DNA from: Porticoccaceae bacterium LTM1
GTDB taxonomy: Bacteria > Pseudomonadota > Gammaproteobacteria > Pseudomonadales > Porticoccaceae
DNA length: 64,000 bases
Direction: 5' to 3'
Assembly: GCA_030252795.1 (NCBI GenBank)
Contig: CP127080.1
Span: 1,810,501 to 1,874,500 of the forward strand
Each line of letters opens with the position of its first letter. Positions within the stretch are counted from its first letter, which is position 1. Position numbers and translations under genes: made by a program. The notes below the pieces were generated by a model. The model had not been told where the DNA came from, did no database searches, and was given only the letters and a program-made list of their open reading frames with translations. Positions 1-7,478 of this stretch are shown here, one piece after another.

Positions 1-2
1 AC

Positions 3-833
3 GGTTATCAAGTGTGTGAAACCCTGAAAGCTGACCCAACCACTCGCCATATACCAGTTCTTTTTATCACTGCAAAAATTGGCTTACAGGATGAAATCAA
101 AGGCTTTGAATTAGGTGCCGTCGATTACATCACCAAACCCATTAGCCCACCTATTGTGAAGGCACGGGTAAAAACCCACCTGGCGCTCTACGATCAAAAT
201 CGTGTATTGGAAAGAAAGGTGCAACAGCGTACTGAAGAGATTCACGCAACTCGATTGCAAATTATTCAACGACTGGGTCGGGCAGCAGAATATAAAGATG
301 ATGACACTGGCCTGCACGTAATACGAATGAGCCACTATGCCCGCATTTTGGGGTTAGCAGCTGGCATGAGCGAGTCCGAAGCCGAGATGCTGTTCAATGC
401 AGCTCCAATGCATGATATTGGGAAGATTGGCATACCGGATAGCATCCTGAAAAAACCAGCCAAGCTCGAAGAAGACGAATTTGATGTCATGAAAACCCAT
501 TGTGAGATCGGCGCACAAATTATTGGCGATGATGCATCCGAGCTTTTACAAATGGCCAAAACCATTGCCCTCACCCACCATGAAAAGTGGAACGGCCAAG
601 GTTACCCCAAAGGACTTTCTGGCCAGGATATACCTCGAATCGGTCGTATCGTTGCCATCGCCGATGTCTTTGACGCCCTAACCTCAAAAAGACCTTACAA
701 GGAAGAGTGGCCCGTTGATGATGCCATAGGATTATTGGAAGAATCTGCAGGTGTGCACTTTGACCCGCAGCTGGTAGCACTTTTTAAATCAGTGTTACCT
801 GAAGTTTTGAAAGTTAAGGAGAGATTCTCCTGA
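3..833 (+). CDS. HD-GYP response regulator, 5' end outside window (probable c-di-GMP phosphodiesterase)
   Basis: The gene enters the window already open: in-frame codons GYQ precede the GTG at 12, so that GTG is internal. The visible product starts inside the second half of a receiver domain, with LFITAK and the conserved Lys of DYITKP; the phosphoacceptor Asp lies upstream of the window. A short coiled linker (about residues 65-85 of the visible part) leads to an HD-GYP domain with HDIGKIGIPD and HHEKWNGQGYP. Proteins of this family hydrolyse cyclic di-GMP in the cytoplasm when the receiver is phosphorylated. The conserved HD and GYP residues are intact, so activity is likely. The cognate kinase is not visible. 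Confidence 0.93.
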   Translation, partial: GYQVCETLKADPTTRHIPVLFITAKIGLQDEIKGFELGAVDYITKPISPPIVKARVKTHLALYDQNRVLERKVQQRTEEIHATRLQIIQRLGRAAEYKDDDTGLHVIRMSHYARILGLAAGMSESEAEMLFNAAPMHDIGKIGIPDSILKKPAKLEEDEFDVMKTHCEIGAQIIGDDASELLQMAKTIALTHHEKWNGQGYPKGLSGQDIPRIGRIVAIADVFDALTSKRPYKEEWPVDDAIGLLEESAGVHFDPQLVALFKSVLPEVLKVKERFS

Positions 834-880
834 TAAATATGCCATGTTCAGTTAAGGGTTAATACGTCAGGGTCAATGCA

Positions 881-908
881 CTCCTGCATATATACTACTA
901 TGCAGGAG
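881..908. repeat. Perfect 10-bp inverted repeat with 8-base loop
   Basis: Arms CTCCTGCATA and TATGCAGGAG at 881-890 and 899-908 are perfectly complementary. The hairpin lies 48 bp after the HD-GYP stop codon and is not followed by a T run, so it is either a weak or Rho-assisted terminator, or a dimeric operator. Apart from this and the small open frame at 932-1054, I see nothing recognisable in the gene-free stretch 834-1291. Confidence 0.45.
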
Positions 909-931
909 CAAATTAAGAAGACGGCACTTTA

Positions 932-1054
932 TCAAATATGTTGAATCAGAAAATCATCTTGATCCAATGATCTGCCGATCAAAGATAGCGTTGCTTCAAG
1001 TTTTTCTGTTTCTGCCGGATCGATTATGGTTGATTTGGTTTTGAGGCCTGACAT
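932..1054 (-). CDS. Possible 40-residue hypothetical protein
   Basis: A 40-codon frame starts at ATG 1054 with a GAGGG stretch about 9 bases upstream and ends at TGA 932. The product begins MSGLKTKSTIIDPAETEKLE and looks like a plausible soluble helical peptide with acidic residues near its end. I do not recognise a family. It lies alone in a gene-poor interval, on the strand opposite to both neighbours. It may be a small gene, a gene remnant or chance; only the ribosome-binding site and ordinary codon use favour it. Confidence 0.25.
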   Translation of the reverse strand: MSGLKTKSTIIDPAETEKLEATLSLIGRSLDQDDFLIQHI

Positions 1055-1291
1055 GTGTAAACCCTCATTTCACATAGCCATACAGGTCACGTCATATTGA
1101 TTTACAACCTTGGTACGTTACATAAATGTACACCAGAATAAGGTGTGGACAACCAAACCCGCTCTACAAGTTAATGACCACTTGTCATAGAGTTACCAAA
1201 AATCTGGGGATCGAAGTATCCTTATCTTTCAGAAAGTAGATACTGAGAGCGTTTGGTATTGATACCAGCAGGTCTTTTGAAGGAGTAGACG

Positions 1292-2152
1292 ATGCGTATT
1301 TGGCAATTGATTTTTGTAGTAATGTTACTTGGCTGCCAGGATAACATTGAGCACACAGAATCTCCTGATGCGGCACCAGCGCTCTGTACAGAAGCCTGGT
1401 TCATCTCGGTTGAGCAAAAAGTGACAACAGGAGATGGCGCTGGTCATGGCCCGGACATAGGTTCAGAGGAGTGGAAGTCAGTAGTGGAATTCAAGTTGAA
1501 AGTACGTGGCAATCCAGATGTCCCCGCCCGCAATAGCGAAAGCTGGTGCCGTTACATTGATAACTTGCTCGCCACAAAAGGCGAATCGGATACAACAGTT
1601 GATACTAAAAACCCGGTTACCTTCAATCCCTCATTTGATTGCAGCACAGTTTCCCCGGGCAGCATTCCAGCACTTATCTGTGAAAGCCCCACCCTGTCCG
1701 GGCTGGATCGTAAACTTGCAGAAGTGTACGCCGCCGCACTAAAAATAGCGGTTAACGAACAGCCACCAACTCTCAAAGCCGAGCAGCGAGGCTGGATCAA
1801 GGGGCGTGACGACTGCTGGAAATCGGAAGATAAATTGCAGTGTGTTGAAACACTCTACCTGCGTCGCATAGCCGAGCTGCAAGCCCGCTATCGCCTGGTT
1901 TCATTCAAGGGGCCTGTGCGTTATACCTGTGAAGGAAATCCCGCCAATGAAGTGGTAGTGACTTTTTACGACACCGAACCCGCAACTCTCATTGCAGAAC
2001 GCGGAGACAGTGTCTCTGTAATGTTTCAACAGCCCAGCGCCAGCGGCACCAAATATCAGGGCCGTAATGAGATGTTTTGGGAGCATCAGGAAGAGGCCAC
2101 GATTGTCTGGGGATATGATGCACCCGAGATGAGTTGCCAGAAAGCCAATTGA
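1292..2152 (+). CDS. Lipoprotein with LprI-like (DUF1311) and MliC-like lysozyme-inhibitor domains
   Basis: A lipoprotein signal peptide ends in the lipobox LLGC with Cys15 as the lipidation site. Residues ~115-205 form an LprI/DUF1311-type region with paired cysteines, the CESPTLSGLDRKLAEVY segment and a second motif AEQRGWIKGRDDC. Residues ~208-283 form an MliC-like C-terminal domain (RYTCEGNP, then a W-rich strand and a final Cys pair). Members of both families bind or inhibit lysozyme in the periplasm or at the outer membrane. Residues 16-110 match nothing I know. The start is ATG 1292 with GAAGGAG upstream. The gene stands alone and is convergent with the pqi genes. Domain assignment is from motifs; inhibition of lysozyme is inferred. 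Confidence 0.75.
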   Translation: MRIWQLIFVVMLLGCQDNIEHTESPDAAPALCTEAWFISVEQKVTTGDGAGHGPDIGSEEWKSVVEFKLKVRGNPDVPARNSESWCRYIDNLLATKGESDTTVDTKNPVTFNPSFDCSTVSPGSIPALICESPTLSGLDRKLAEVYAAALKIAVNEQPPTLKAEQRGWIKGRDDCWKSEDKLQCVETLYLRRIAELQARYRLVSFKGPVRYTCEGNPANEVVVTFYDTEPATLIAERGDSVSVMFQQPSASGTKYQGRNEMFWEHQEEATIVWGYDAPEMSCQKAN

Positions 2153-2270
2153 CGGCAATCTTGGGCTCGCCAGTTTCAACTTGGAATATCTTAGCAGCAA
2201 AAATAATCGAAGTTGTGCAGGTTAAATCCAAGGCCTGTACCGCCCCTTTACAGCTGGAAGACCCGGTAGG

Positions 2271-2831
2271 TTAACGGCCAACCTGATTGGCAATACTTTC
2301 AGAAAGCTGGACAAGCAGTTCACGTTGTTTGGCAACTGACTGGCTGTACCCGTCACCTTCCAGTGCTGTGCGATACGAAAATGGCTGTCGGGTTACTTGC
2401 ACTCCCTCTCCCAACCAGTAAGTACCTGCCAAAATCACTTCCCCACCACTGGTGGGGGCAAAGTGATCAATGTTTAGCTTCAGCCACTTGTTAGCCTGAA
2501 CCACATCCGGATCATTTACACGAACCAATTGAATGGCCGCTGACCGAAGAAGGTCATCATTTAATACCCTGGCTATGCTGTTAACCAAGGGCTCACCCCA
2601 CTGGTGACGACTGGAAAAATAAAGCTGGTAATTGTCATCCAGAATGCAAAGTTCGGGCTGTTGCAGATAATTAGCCACTGAAATATCTTTTAGCAACAAA
2701 TGCTGCTGAACAGGTGCCTTTTCCTGGGATACCCGCGCATCATTATCTAACAGGTAATAGCTAACGGTTAACGGAGAAGAAGCACAACCAGCGGTCAATA
2801 TAATCAGGCATGTCAGCAACAGTTTTTTCAT
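2271..2831 (-). CDS. pqiC: PqiC-like outer-membrane-associated lipoprotein
   Basis: The 186-residue product starts MKKLLLTCLIILTAGCASS, a lipoprotein signal with lipobox TAGC. The following ABC-transport-auxiliary (YmbA/PqiC) domain has the family opening SPLTVSYYLL and conserved VSVAN/LQQPELC-like positions. In E. coli PqiC sits at the outer membrane and docks the PqiB tube that carries lipids across the periplasm. The ATG at 2831 has GGAG 8 bases upstream; longer in-frame starts would lose the signal peptide. It begins 13 bp after the pqiB stop and is the last gene of a pqiABC operon. Confidence 0.88.
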   Translation of the reverse strand: MKKLLLTCLIILTAGCASSPLTVSYYLLDNDARVSQEKAPVQQHLLLKDISVANYLQQPELCILDDNYQLYFSSRHQWGEPLVNSIARVLNDDLLRSAAIQLVRVNDPDVVQANKWLKLNIDHFAPTSGGEVILAGTYWLGEGVQVTRQPFSYRTALEGDGYSQSVAKQRELLVQLSESIANQVGR

Positions 2832-2844
2832 TAAATCAGCTCCA

Positions 2845-4476
2845 TTATTGTGCAGGCGACCGTCGTGGGATTCTTTCTTCTTCGGACTCAACGCCAAAAA
2901 TCAGGCTATTGGGTTGCTCTTTCAAAGTTCTCAACAGCGGCTTTAAGTCCAGCAATCGAGTATTAACAGACTCCATGAGCTTAACCAATTCATCGTAACT
3001 CGAAGAGCCTTCCGAATAACCCCGGGCTAATACAGATAACGCTTTTAGTGAATCATTTATCTGGGAAATCAACTCTTCCTGATTGGCCTCTTTCAGCATC
3101 ACCTGCAGATCATTGCCAACTTTACTCAATACTGCCACTGACTCAGTCAACCCTGACATCAAGTCATTGGCTGAACCGGCCAAATCGTCCAGAGGTAATT
3201 CGTTGAGTTTGGCAAGCAGCCTTCCCGCTTCGATGGCAATCTGGCTGTAATCATTGGCTCGAACAGGGATCACCGGATAATCGTCAAAACGTTCCACACT
3301 GGCTACTTGCAAGTCCGGAAAGTGTTGCAACTCCACATACAGTTGCCCAGTCAATAAATTACCAGTTTGTAATTGAGCTTTTAATCCTTGCCTGGTCCAT
3401 TGGGAAATTTGCTCCTGAACAAATAACTGATTCTCCCTTGTGTCTTCAAGGCCAAGCTTACCTGGCTGTATAGTGATCAATACCGGAATCTGGTAATCAT
3501 TAGAAATTACCGTAGGTCTATCAGGCACAGATACATTAATTTCTAAAACCTCCCCAATCTCAAGTCCTCGGTATTGAACCGGCGCACCTACCGATAGTCC
3601 TCTTACAGAATCACTTATCAGCAGAATGTAATTCAGACGATAAAGGTATGTGGGGTGGTTTGCTTCTTCCCGATTGGCATATATATGAAACCGTGTCTTG
3701 GCATCAATCGGATTTCCTTTCCCTGCTGGCGATAACTCACCAAAACTCACCGCATTCATTAAAAGTGATACCAAACTTTCGGTTTCCACATTCAAACCAT
3801 CTGCATTTAACGAAACTGACACCCCGCTTGAGTTCCAGAAACGCGTATTGGTATTTATTAATTGATGATAAGGAGCTTCAATAAAAGCACTGTAACGCAC
3901 TTCGCCGGTATCAAGGCTGTAATCTACATCCTCAATCCTTCCCACTGTCAGCCCTTTATAAATTACCGGGTCACCTACGGTATATTCAAAACGATCTTCA
4001 CTGATCAATGCCACGTGAAGCCCAGGCGTACCCGCTGGCGTAATTGGAGGATGATCCAAAGCGATAAAATTGCGTTGTTCTTCGCCTTCATAGCCTGGCG
4101 ACCACTCTATATAAACCCCGGAAAGCAAGGTATTTAAGCCCGACACCCCACTGCTCGTTACACGTGGCGAAACCACCCAGAATTGGGCTTCTTCCGTTAG
4201 CAGGTCAGAGACCTCATTGTCGAGCTGGGCGCTAACAATGACCTTGCTGTAATCATCACTGAGCTGGATATCCGTCACGACGCCCACATCCACATCGCGA
4301 ATCCTGACCTTGGTTTTATCCACTTCAAGCCCTGAGGCAGTCTGGCACTCAATGGTGATTGTGGCCCCCTTGTCGAGCCACTGCTGCAACAAAATCCATA
4401 GACAAAAAACTAATGCCAGAATTGGCAAAAGCCAGGCTACGGAAATACCGCGTTTTTTGGATACTTTAGCGAGCAA
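2845..4476 (-). CDS. pqiB: PqiB, MCE-domain intermembrane transport protein
   Basis: The 543-residue protein has one N-terminal membrane anchor (residues ~12-30) followed by three consecutive MCE/MlaD domains (roughly 40-130, 155-215 and 280-380) and a long C-terminal helical region. E. coli PqiB is a hexamer that forms a tube across the periplasm and takes part in lipid transport between membranes. The start is TTG at 4476, preceded by GGGGAG with 8-base spacing; no ATG or GTG is available before the anchor. It begins 4 bp after the pqiA stop, which fits translational coupling. Length matches the family. Confidence 0.93.
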   Translation of the reverse strand: MLAKVSKKRGISVAWLLPILALVFCLWILLQQWLDKGATITIECQTASGLEVDKTKVRIRDVDVGVVTDIQLSDDYSKVIVSAQLDNEVSDLLTEEAQFWVVSPRVTSSGVSGLNTLLSGVYIEWSPGYEGEEQRNFIALDHPPITPAGTPGLHVALISEDRFEYTVGDPVIYKGLTVGRIEDVDYSLDTGEVRYSAFIEAPYHQLINTNTRFWNSSGVSVSLNADGLNVETESLVSLLMNAVSFGELSPAGKGNPIDAKTRFHIYANREEANHPTYLYRLNYILLISDSVRGLSVGAPVQYRGLEIGEVLEINVSVPDRPTVISNDYQIPVLITIQPGKLGLEDTRENQLFVQEQISQWTRQGLKAQLQTGNLLTGQLYVELQHFPDLQVASVERFDDYPVIPVRANDYSQIAIEAGRLLAKLNELPLDDLAGSANDLMSGLTESVAVLSKVGNDLQVMLKEANQEELISQINDSLKALSVLARGYSEGSSSYDELVKLMESVNTRLLDLKPLLRTLKEQPNSLIFGVESEEERIPRRSPAQ

Positions 4477-4480
4477 TCTA

Positions 4481-5590
4481 TTAACTCCCCTTCTGAACCT
4501 GCAACCAGATCAATCTGGTATTAAACTGCAATGTGACAAACATAGTGAGTATAACCATCAGCGCAAATGACATAACTGCCGGCCCAGGATAGATTGTGAT
4601 CGCATTGTCAAATTGCACCAGAGCTACCAATACCGACACCACAAATACATCTATCATAGACCAGCGGCCTATAGCCTCGACCCACTTGTAAAGTGACAAC
4701 CGCTGATCCGGCCGACTAAAGCTTCCTACCTGAATCGAATAGGTTAAAAAGCTCAAGATAATAATCTTGACCAGAGGCACAATCACACTCGCAACCAGAA
4801 TCACTGATGCTATGAGGTACGAACCTTCATCCCAAAGAACAACAGCCCCACCGATGATTGTATTAGGATCACTTCGCCCAAATAATGTCGTACTCATGAT
4901 GGGGAGCGTATTGGCAGGAATAAACAAAATTGCTGATGCTATCAATAAAGCCCAGATACTCTGGGTATTGCCACTGGATTCATGCCTCTTGAGCTGGACA
5001 CCCAGTCGCTGTCGCAACTGCCAATCATCGTATTGCAATAGAGTCATCACCATCAGAATGGTAAAAAACAGATAGGTGTAAAAAGAGGTACCAAATCCCA
5101 CATCCGCCAGTGAGGAAATCTTTACCAGACTCACCAACACCCCGATCAGGAAAATCTCCGCCATCCCCCAGGGGTGCAATCGCTCTATTAAATTCAACAC
5201 CTGCCCTGAATACTTCGGTGCAGGTTGGCCAAGCAACAGAGGCACCGCCAGATACAAAATCCCGGTCAAAATCAATGAGGGAATAGCGAATACTATTAAC
5301 ACCTGAATGACCGCCAGCAACCAGTAGCCCTGCTCCAGCATTGTGCTAATACCACCCGCCAATCTCATTACATGGCTTTGCCCTGTTGCACTGAGTGACA
5401 GAAACTGAAATGGCCACGATGCCGCAAGCATGATTAATGCGGCGATAGAATACGCCACCAGGTTTTGCAGGAATCGCTTATTGTAGCCCGTCAAATGAGA
5501 TGAGCAGCGACTGCAATGAACCTGCTCATGATGCTCAAGTGGCGGAAACCGCTGATGTAGCCCACAGAATGGACACTCTATTTCATGCAC
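4481..5590 (-). CDS. pqiA: PqiA, paraquat-inducible inner-membrane protein
   Basis: The 369-residue protein opens with a zinc ribbon (CPFCG...CSRC, residues ~6-30), followed by two related blocks of four membrane helices, the PqiA domains. It is the inner-membrane partner of PqiB/PqiC, thought to feed lipids into the PqiB tube. E. coli PqiA is longer (417 residues) and has a second ribbon before its second block; here the second block (starting near LLIASAILFIPANTLP) has no CxxC pair, so that ribbon is missing. First gene of pqiABC; its promoter should lie in 5591-5790, where I see no clear box. Confidence 0.93.
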   Translation of the reverse strand: MHEIECPFCGLHQRFPPLEHHEQVHCSRCSSHLTGYNKRFLQNLVAYSIAALIMLAASWPFQFLSLSATGQSHVMRLAGGISTMLEQGYWLLAVIQVLIVFAIPSLILTGILYLAVPLLLGQPAPKYSGQVLNLIERLHPWGMAEIFLIGVLVSLVKISSLADVGFGTSFYTYLFFTILMVMTLLQYDDWQLRQRLGVQLKRHESSGNTQSIWALLIASAILFIPANTLPIMSTTLFGRSDPNTIIGGAVVLWDEGSYLIASVILVASVIVPLVKIIILSFLTYSIQVGSFSRPDQRLSLYKWVEAIGRWSMIDVFVVSVLVALVQFDNAITIYPGPAVMSFALMVILTMFVTLQFNTRLIWLQVQKGS

Positions 5591-5799
5591 GCCGGTCTAT
5601 GACCTCTGATTAAGACTGGAGTCAGGTATCAAATTTGAGTAACAACTGACCAGTATTCAAGCAGAAACCACTATAGCGTAAGTTTTCTGTGATCAGCTAT
5701 TGATGGATGCCCAAAATGGGAGAAGTTACCGTGCGTAACCCATAACAACGTGAATGCTTTGATTGTGTTTTATCAATGCTGATTTAAGGAAGTAGAAAC

Positions 5800-5824
5800 A
5801 AAAAACCCGGCCGAAGCCGGGTTT
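5800..5824 (-). terminator. Intrinsic terminator ending the tRNA-Ser transcription unit
   Basis: On the minus strand a 6-bp GC stem (CCCGGC/GCCGGG) with a TTCG tetraloop, extended by A/T pairs, is followed by six T. It is the most distal of the stem-loops downstream of tRNA-Ser(GGA), differs in sequence from the three within the tandem repeats, and lies just beyond the last repeat copy. Confidence 0.85.
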
Positions 5825-5831
5825 CTATTTG

Positions 5832-6350
5832 TGGCGGTGAGGGAGGGATTACATACCTGCAGCCTTTAGGCTGCAAACACCCCTGCGGGGCTTCGTCGCT
5901 TCGCTCCTCGTGCAAAATGCTCAGCCGCATTTTGTCGAACCCGGCGAGGCTTCTCACCCTCCACTCACGCACAAAAAAGCCCAGCTTGCGCTGGGCTTTG
6001 ATTGTGGCGGTGAGGGAGGGATTACATGCCTGCAGCCTTTAGGCTGCAAACACCCCTGCGGGGCTTCGTCGCTTCGCTCCTCGTGCAAAATGCTCAGCCG
6101 CATTTTGTCGAACCCGGCGAGGCTTCTCACCCTCCACTCACGCACAAAAAAGCCCAGCTTGCGCTGGGCTTTGATTGTGGCGGTGAGGGAGGGATTACAT
6201 GCCTGCAGCCTTTAGGCTGCAAACACCCCTGCGGGGCTTCATCGCTTCGCTCCTCGTGCAAAATGCTCAGCCGCATTTTGTCGAACCCGGCGAGGCTTCT
6301 CACCCTCCACTCACGCACAAAAAAGCCCAGCTTGCGCTGGGCTTTGATTG
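5832..6350 (-). repeat. Three 173-bp tandem repeats 3' of tRNA-Ser, each with the tRNA 3' end and a terminator
   Basis: Units begin at 5832, 6005 and 6178, and the fourth period lands exactly on the CCA end of the intact tRNA at 6351. Each unit carries the last 19 bases of tRNA-Ser including CCA (complement of TGGCGGTGAGGGAGGGATT), a terminator hairpin, and a ~130-bp filler with a GCAGCC-type palindrome. By eye the copies differ at only one or two positions (ACATA/ACATG near 5855; CGTCGC/CATCGC near 6240). This is the architecture of E. coli tyrT, where ~178-bp rtT repeats carry the last 19 bp of the tRNA. Long open frames through this stretch are repeat artefacts. Confidence 0.9.
6319..6342 (-). 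terminator. tRNA-Ser proximal terminator (repeated in each 173-bp unit)
   Basis: Reading from the tRNA, GCCCAGC-GCAA-GCTGGGC forms a 7-bp stem followed by six T, eight bases after the CCA end. Identical hairpins at 6146-6169 and 5973-5996 belong to the next two repeat units, so a transcript that reads through meets the same terminator three times. Confidence 0.88.
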
Positions 6351-6438
6351 TGGCGGTGAGGGAGGGATTCGAACCCTCGATACGTTGCCGTATACACACT
6401 TTCCAGGCGTGCTCCTTCGACCACTCGGACACCTCACC
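6351..6438 (-). tRNA. tRNA-Ser(GGA)
   Basis: The 88-base minus-strand sequence starts GGTGAGG, pairs with CCTCACC before the discriminator G, and encodes CCA. The anticodon loop reads CTGGAAA with anticodon GGA, the long variable arm (TGTATACGGCAACGTAT region) is present, and the T arm is GGGTTCGAATCCC. Length and sequence closely match E. coli tRNA-Ser(GGA). It is the only complete copy in a locus that also holds three partial 3' ends and two partial 5' ends of the same gene. Confidence 0.97.
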
Positions 6439-6734
6439 GTGTAAAACTAAATTGTGCTTTTGAGAACCCACGAAATCGCACGTCGTGCTCGTTACTCAGG
6501 CTTACGCCTTCGCCCTTCGGGTCGCCTACGCTTTGCTTCGGCGCTCTCTCGGTGAGACCTCGAGTCGACCACTCGGACACCTCACCGTGTAAAACTAAAT
6601 TGTGCTTTCGAGAACCCACGAAGTCGCACGTCGTGCTCGTTACTCAGGCTTACGCCTTCGCCCTTCGGGTCGCCTACGCTTTGCTTCGGCGCTCTCTCGG
6701 TGAGACCTCGAGTCGACCACTCGGACACCTCACC
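6439..6734 (-). repeat. Two 148-bp tandem repeats 5' of tRNA-Ser, each starting with the first 22 bases of the tRNA
   Basis: Reading along the minus strand, units run 6734-6587 and 6586-6439, and the next period is the real tRNA at 6438. Each begins with tRNA bases 1-22 (GGTGAGGTGTCCGAGTGG plus TCGA) and then continues into CTCGAGGTCTCACC. That tail contains CTCACC, which can pair with the opening GGTGAG to give a short acceptor-like stem without anticodon or T arms. The remainder is a filler with small hairpins (CCCGAAGGG, GGCGTAAGCC). The copies are nearly identical (for example TTTTGAG/TTTCGAG and GAAATCG/GAAGTCG). Confidence 0.88.
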
Positions 6735-6779
6735 GTTTCTCTTTCAGTCATATCAACAGCTCGACTGGAAGAGGCGCGC

Positions 6780-6808
6780 ACTTTACACAACTGCGCCCTC
6801 AAAATCAA
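6780..6808 (-). promoter_or_regulatory. Sigma-70 promoter of the tRNA-Ser transcription unit
   Basis: On the minus strand, TTGATT (6808-6803), a 17-base spacer and TAAAGT (6785-6780) are followed directly by GCGCGCC, the GC-rich discriminator typical of stable-RNA promoters. The same discriminator follows the strong promoter at 12047-12075. The promoter lies upstream of the 5' repeats, so both truncated tRNA ends should be transcribed before the intact tRNA. Confidence 0.7.
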
Positions 6809-6810
6809 CG

Positions 6811-7365
6811 TTACCAAGCGGTGAAGAATTGATCAGGAGATACAGCTGGTACTGGCTTCAATCTGCCCTTTGGGGTACCCAGGTAAAGGAAACCGACAAT
6901 CTGTTCATTTTCAGCCAGGCCAAGTCCCGTTTTGACCACTTCATTGTAAGCAAAGTCGCCGGTTCGCCACATGGCGCCAATCCCTTGGGCATGGGCAGCG
7001 TTTAGCATGTTCTGGACCGCGCAGCCTGTTGAGATAAGCTGCTCAACCTCAGGAACCTTCGGGTCGTCGTGAATAGAGGCAATGGCTACGATAATCATTG
7101 GTGCGCGGTGGGGCTTGGCAGCCCAACTGGCCCTCTCCGCCTCGGACATTGGCTCATTGGGGTTGGTTTTGGACTGGACAAAGAGTTCCCCGAGCCGGTC
7201 AAGACCTTCACCCTCAATAACAAGGAAGCGCCAGGGCTGCAGCAGCCTGTGATCAGCCGCTCGCAGGGCAGCTCGCTGGATATTCAGCAGCACTTCCCCC
7301 TCGGGAGCCGGCGCCTCCAAAGATGGTACTGAGACACGGTTGTGCAAAACTTCTAAAGCTTTCAT
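6811..7365 (-). CDS. Nitroreductase family protein (YdjA-like)
   Basis: The 184-residue product has the compact nitroreductase fold signature: an N-terminal helix (MKALEVLHNRVSVPSL), RAADHRLLQPWRFLVIEG for FMN phosphate and ring binding, and TGCAVQNMLNAAHAQGIGAMWRTG before a C-terminal LYLGTPKG strand. Such proteins are homodimeric FMN enzymes that reduce nitro compounds or quinones with NAD(P)H; the size and motifs match E. coli YdjA. I chose ATG 7365; a TTG six codons upstream gives a longer form, and neither start has a strong ribosome-binding site. Its stop lies 3 bp upstream of the tRNA-Ser promoter on the same strand. Confidence 0.85.
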   Translation of the reverse strand: MKALEVLHNRVSVPSLEAPAPEGEVLLNIQRAALRAADHRLLQPWRFLVIEGEGLDRLGELFVQSKTNPNEPMSEAERASWAAKPHRAPMIIVAIASIHDDPKVPEVEQLISTGCAVQNMLNAAHAQGIGAMWRTGDFAYNEVVKTGLGLAENEQIVGFLYLGTPKGRLKPVPAVSPDQFFTAW

Positions 7366-7478
7366 AGACTTATTCACTAACAAAGAACAAAATAGTGGCT
7401 CGAATGATACCTGATTTCATTCTCGCGATAGTAAGCCAAGCAGAAGAGTGATACATAATCACCCGGTGCAGAATAACA

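Noticed and set aside
5784-6471. Several overlapping open frames of 60-145 codons on both strands
   Set aside because: They run through the 173-bp tandem repeats, terminators and the tRNA-Ser gene. The repeat length is not a multiple of three, so frames shift from unit to unit and the peptides only repeat one another.
5832-6734. CRISPR-like array
   Set aside because: The units are 173 and 148 bp, contiguous and near-identical, with no unique spacers and no cas genes.
6434-6824. Open frames across the 148-bp repeats
   Set aside because: They read through truncated tRNA ends and the tRNA promoter, and have no ribosome-binding sites.
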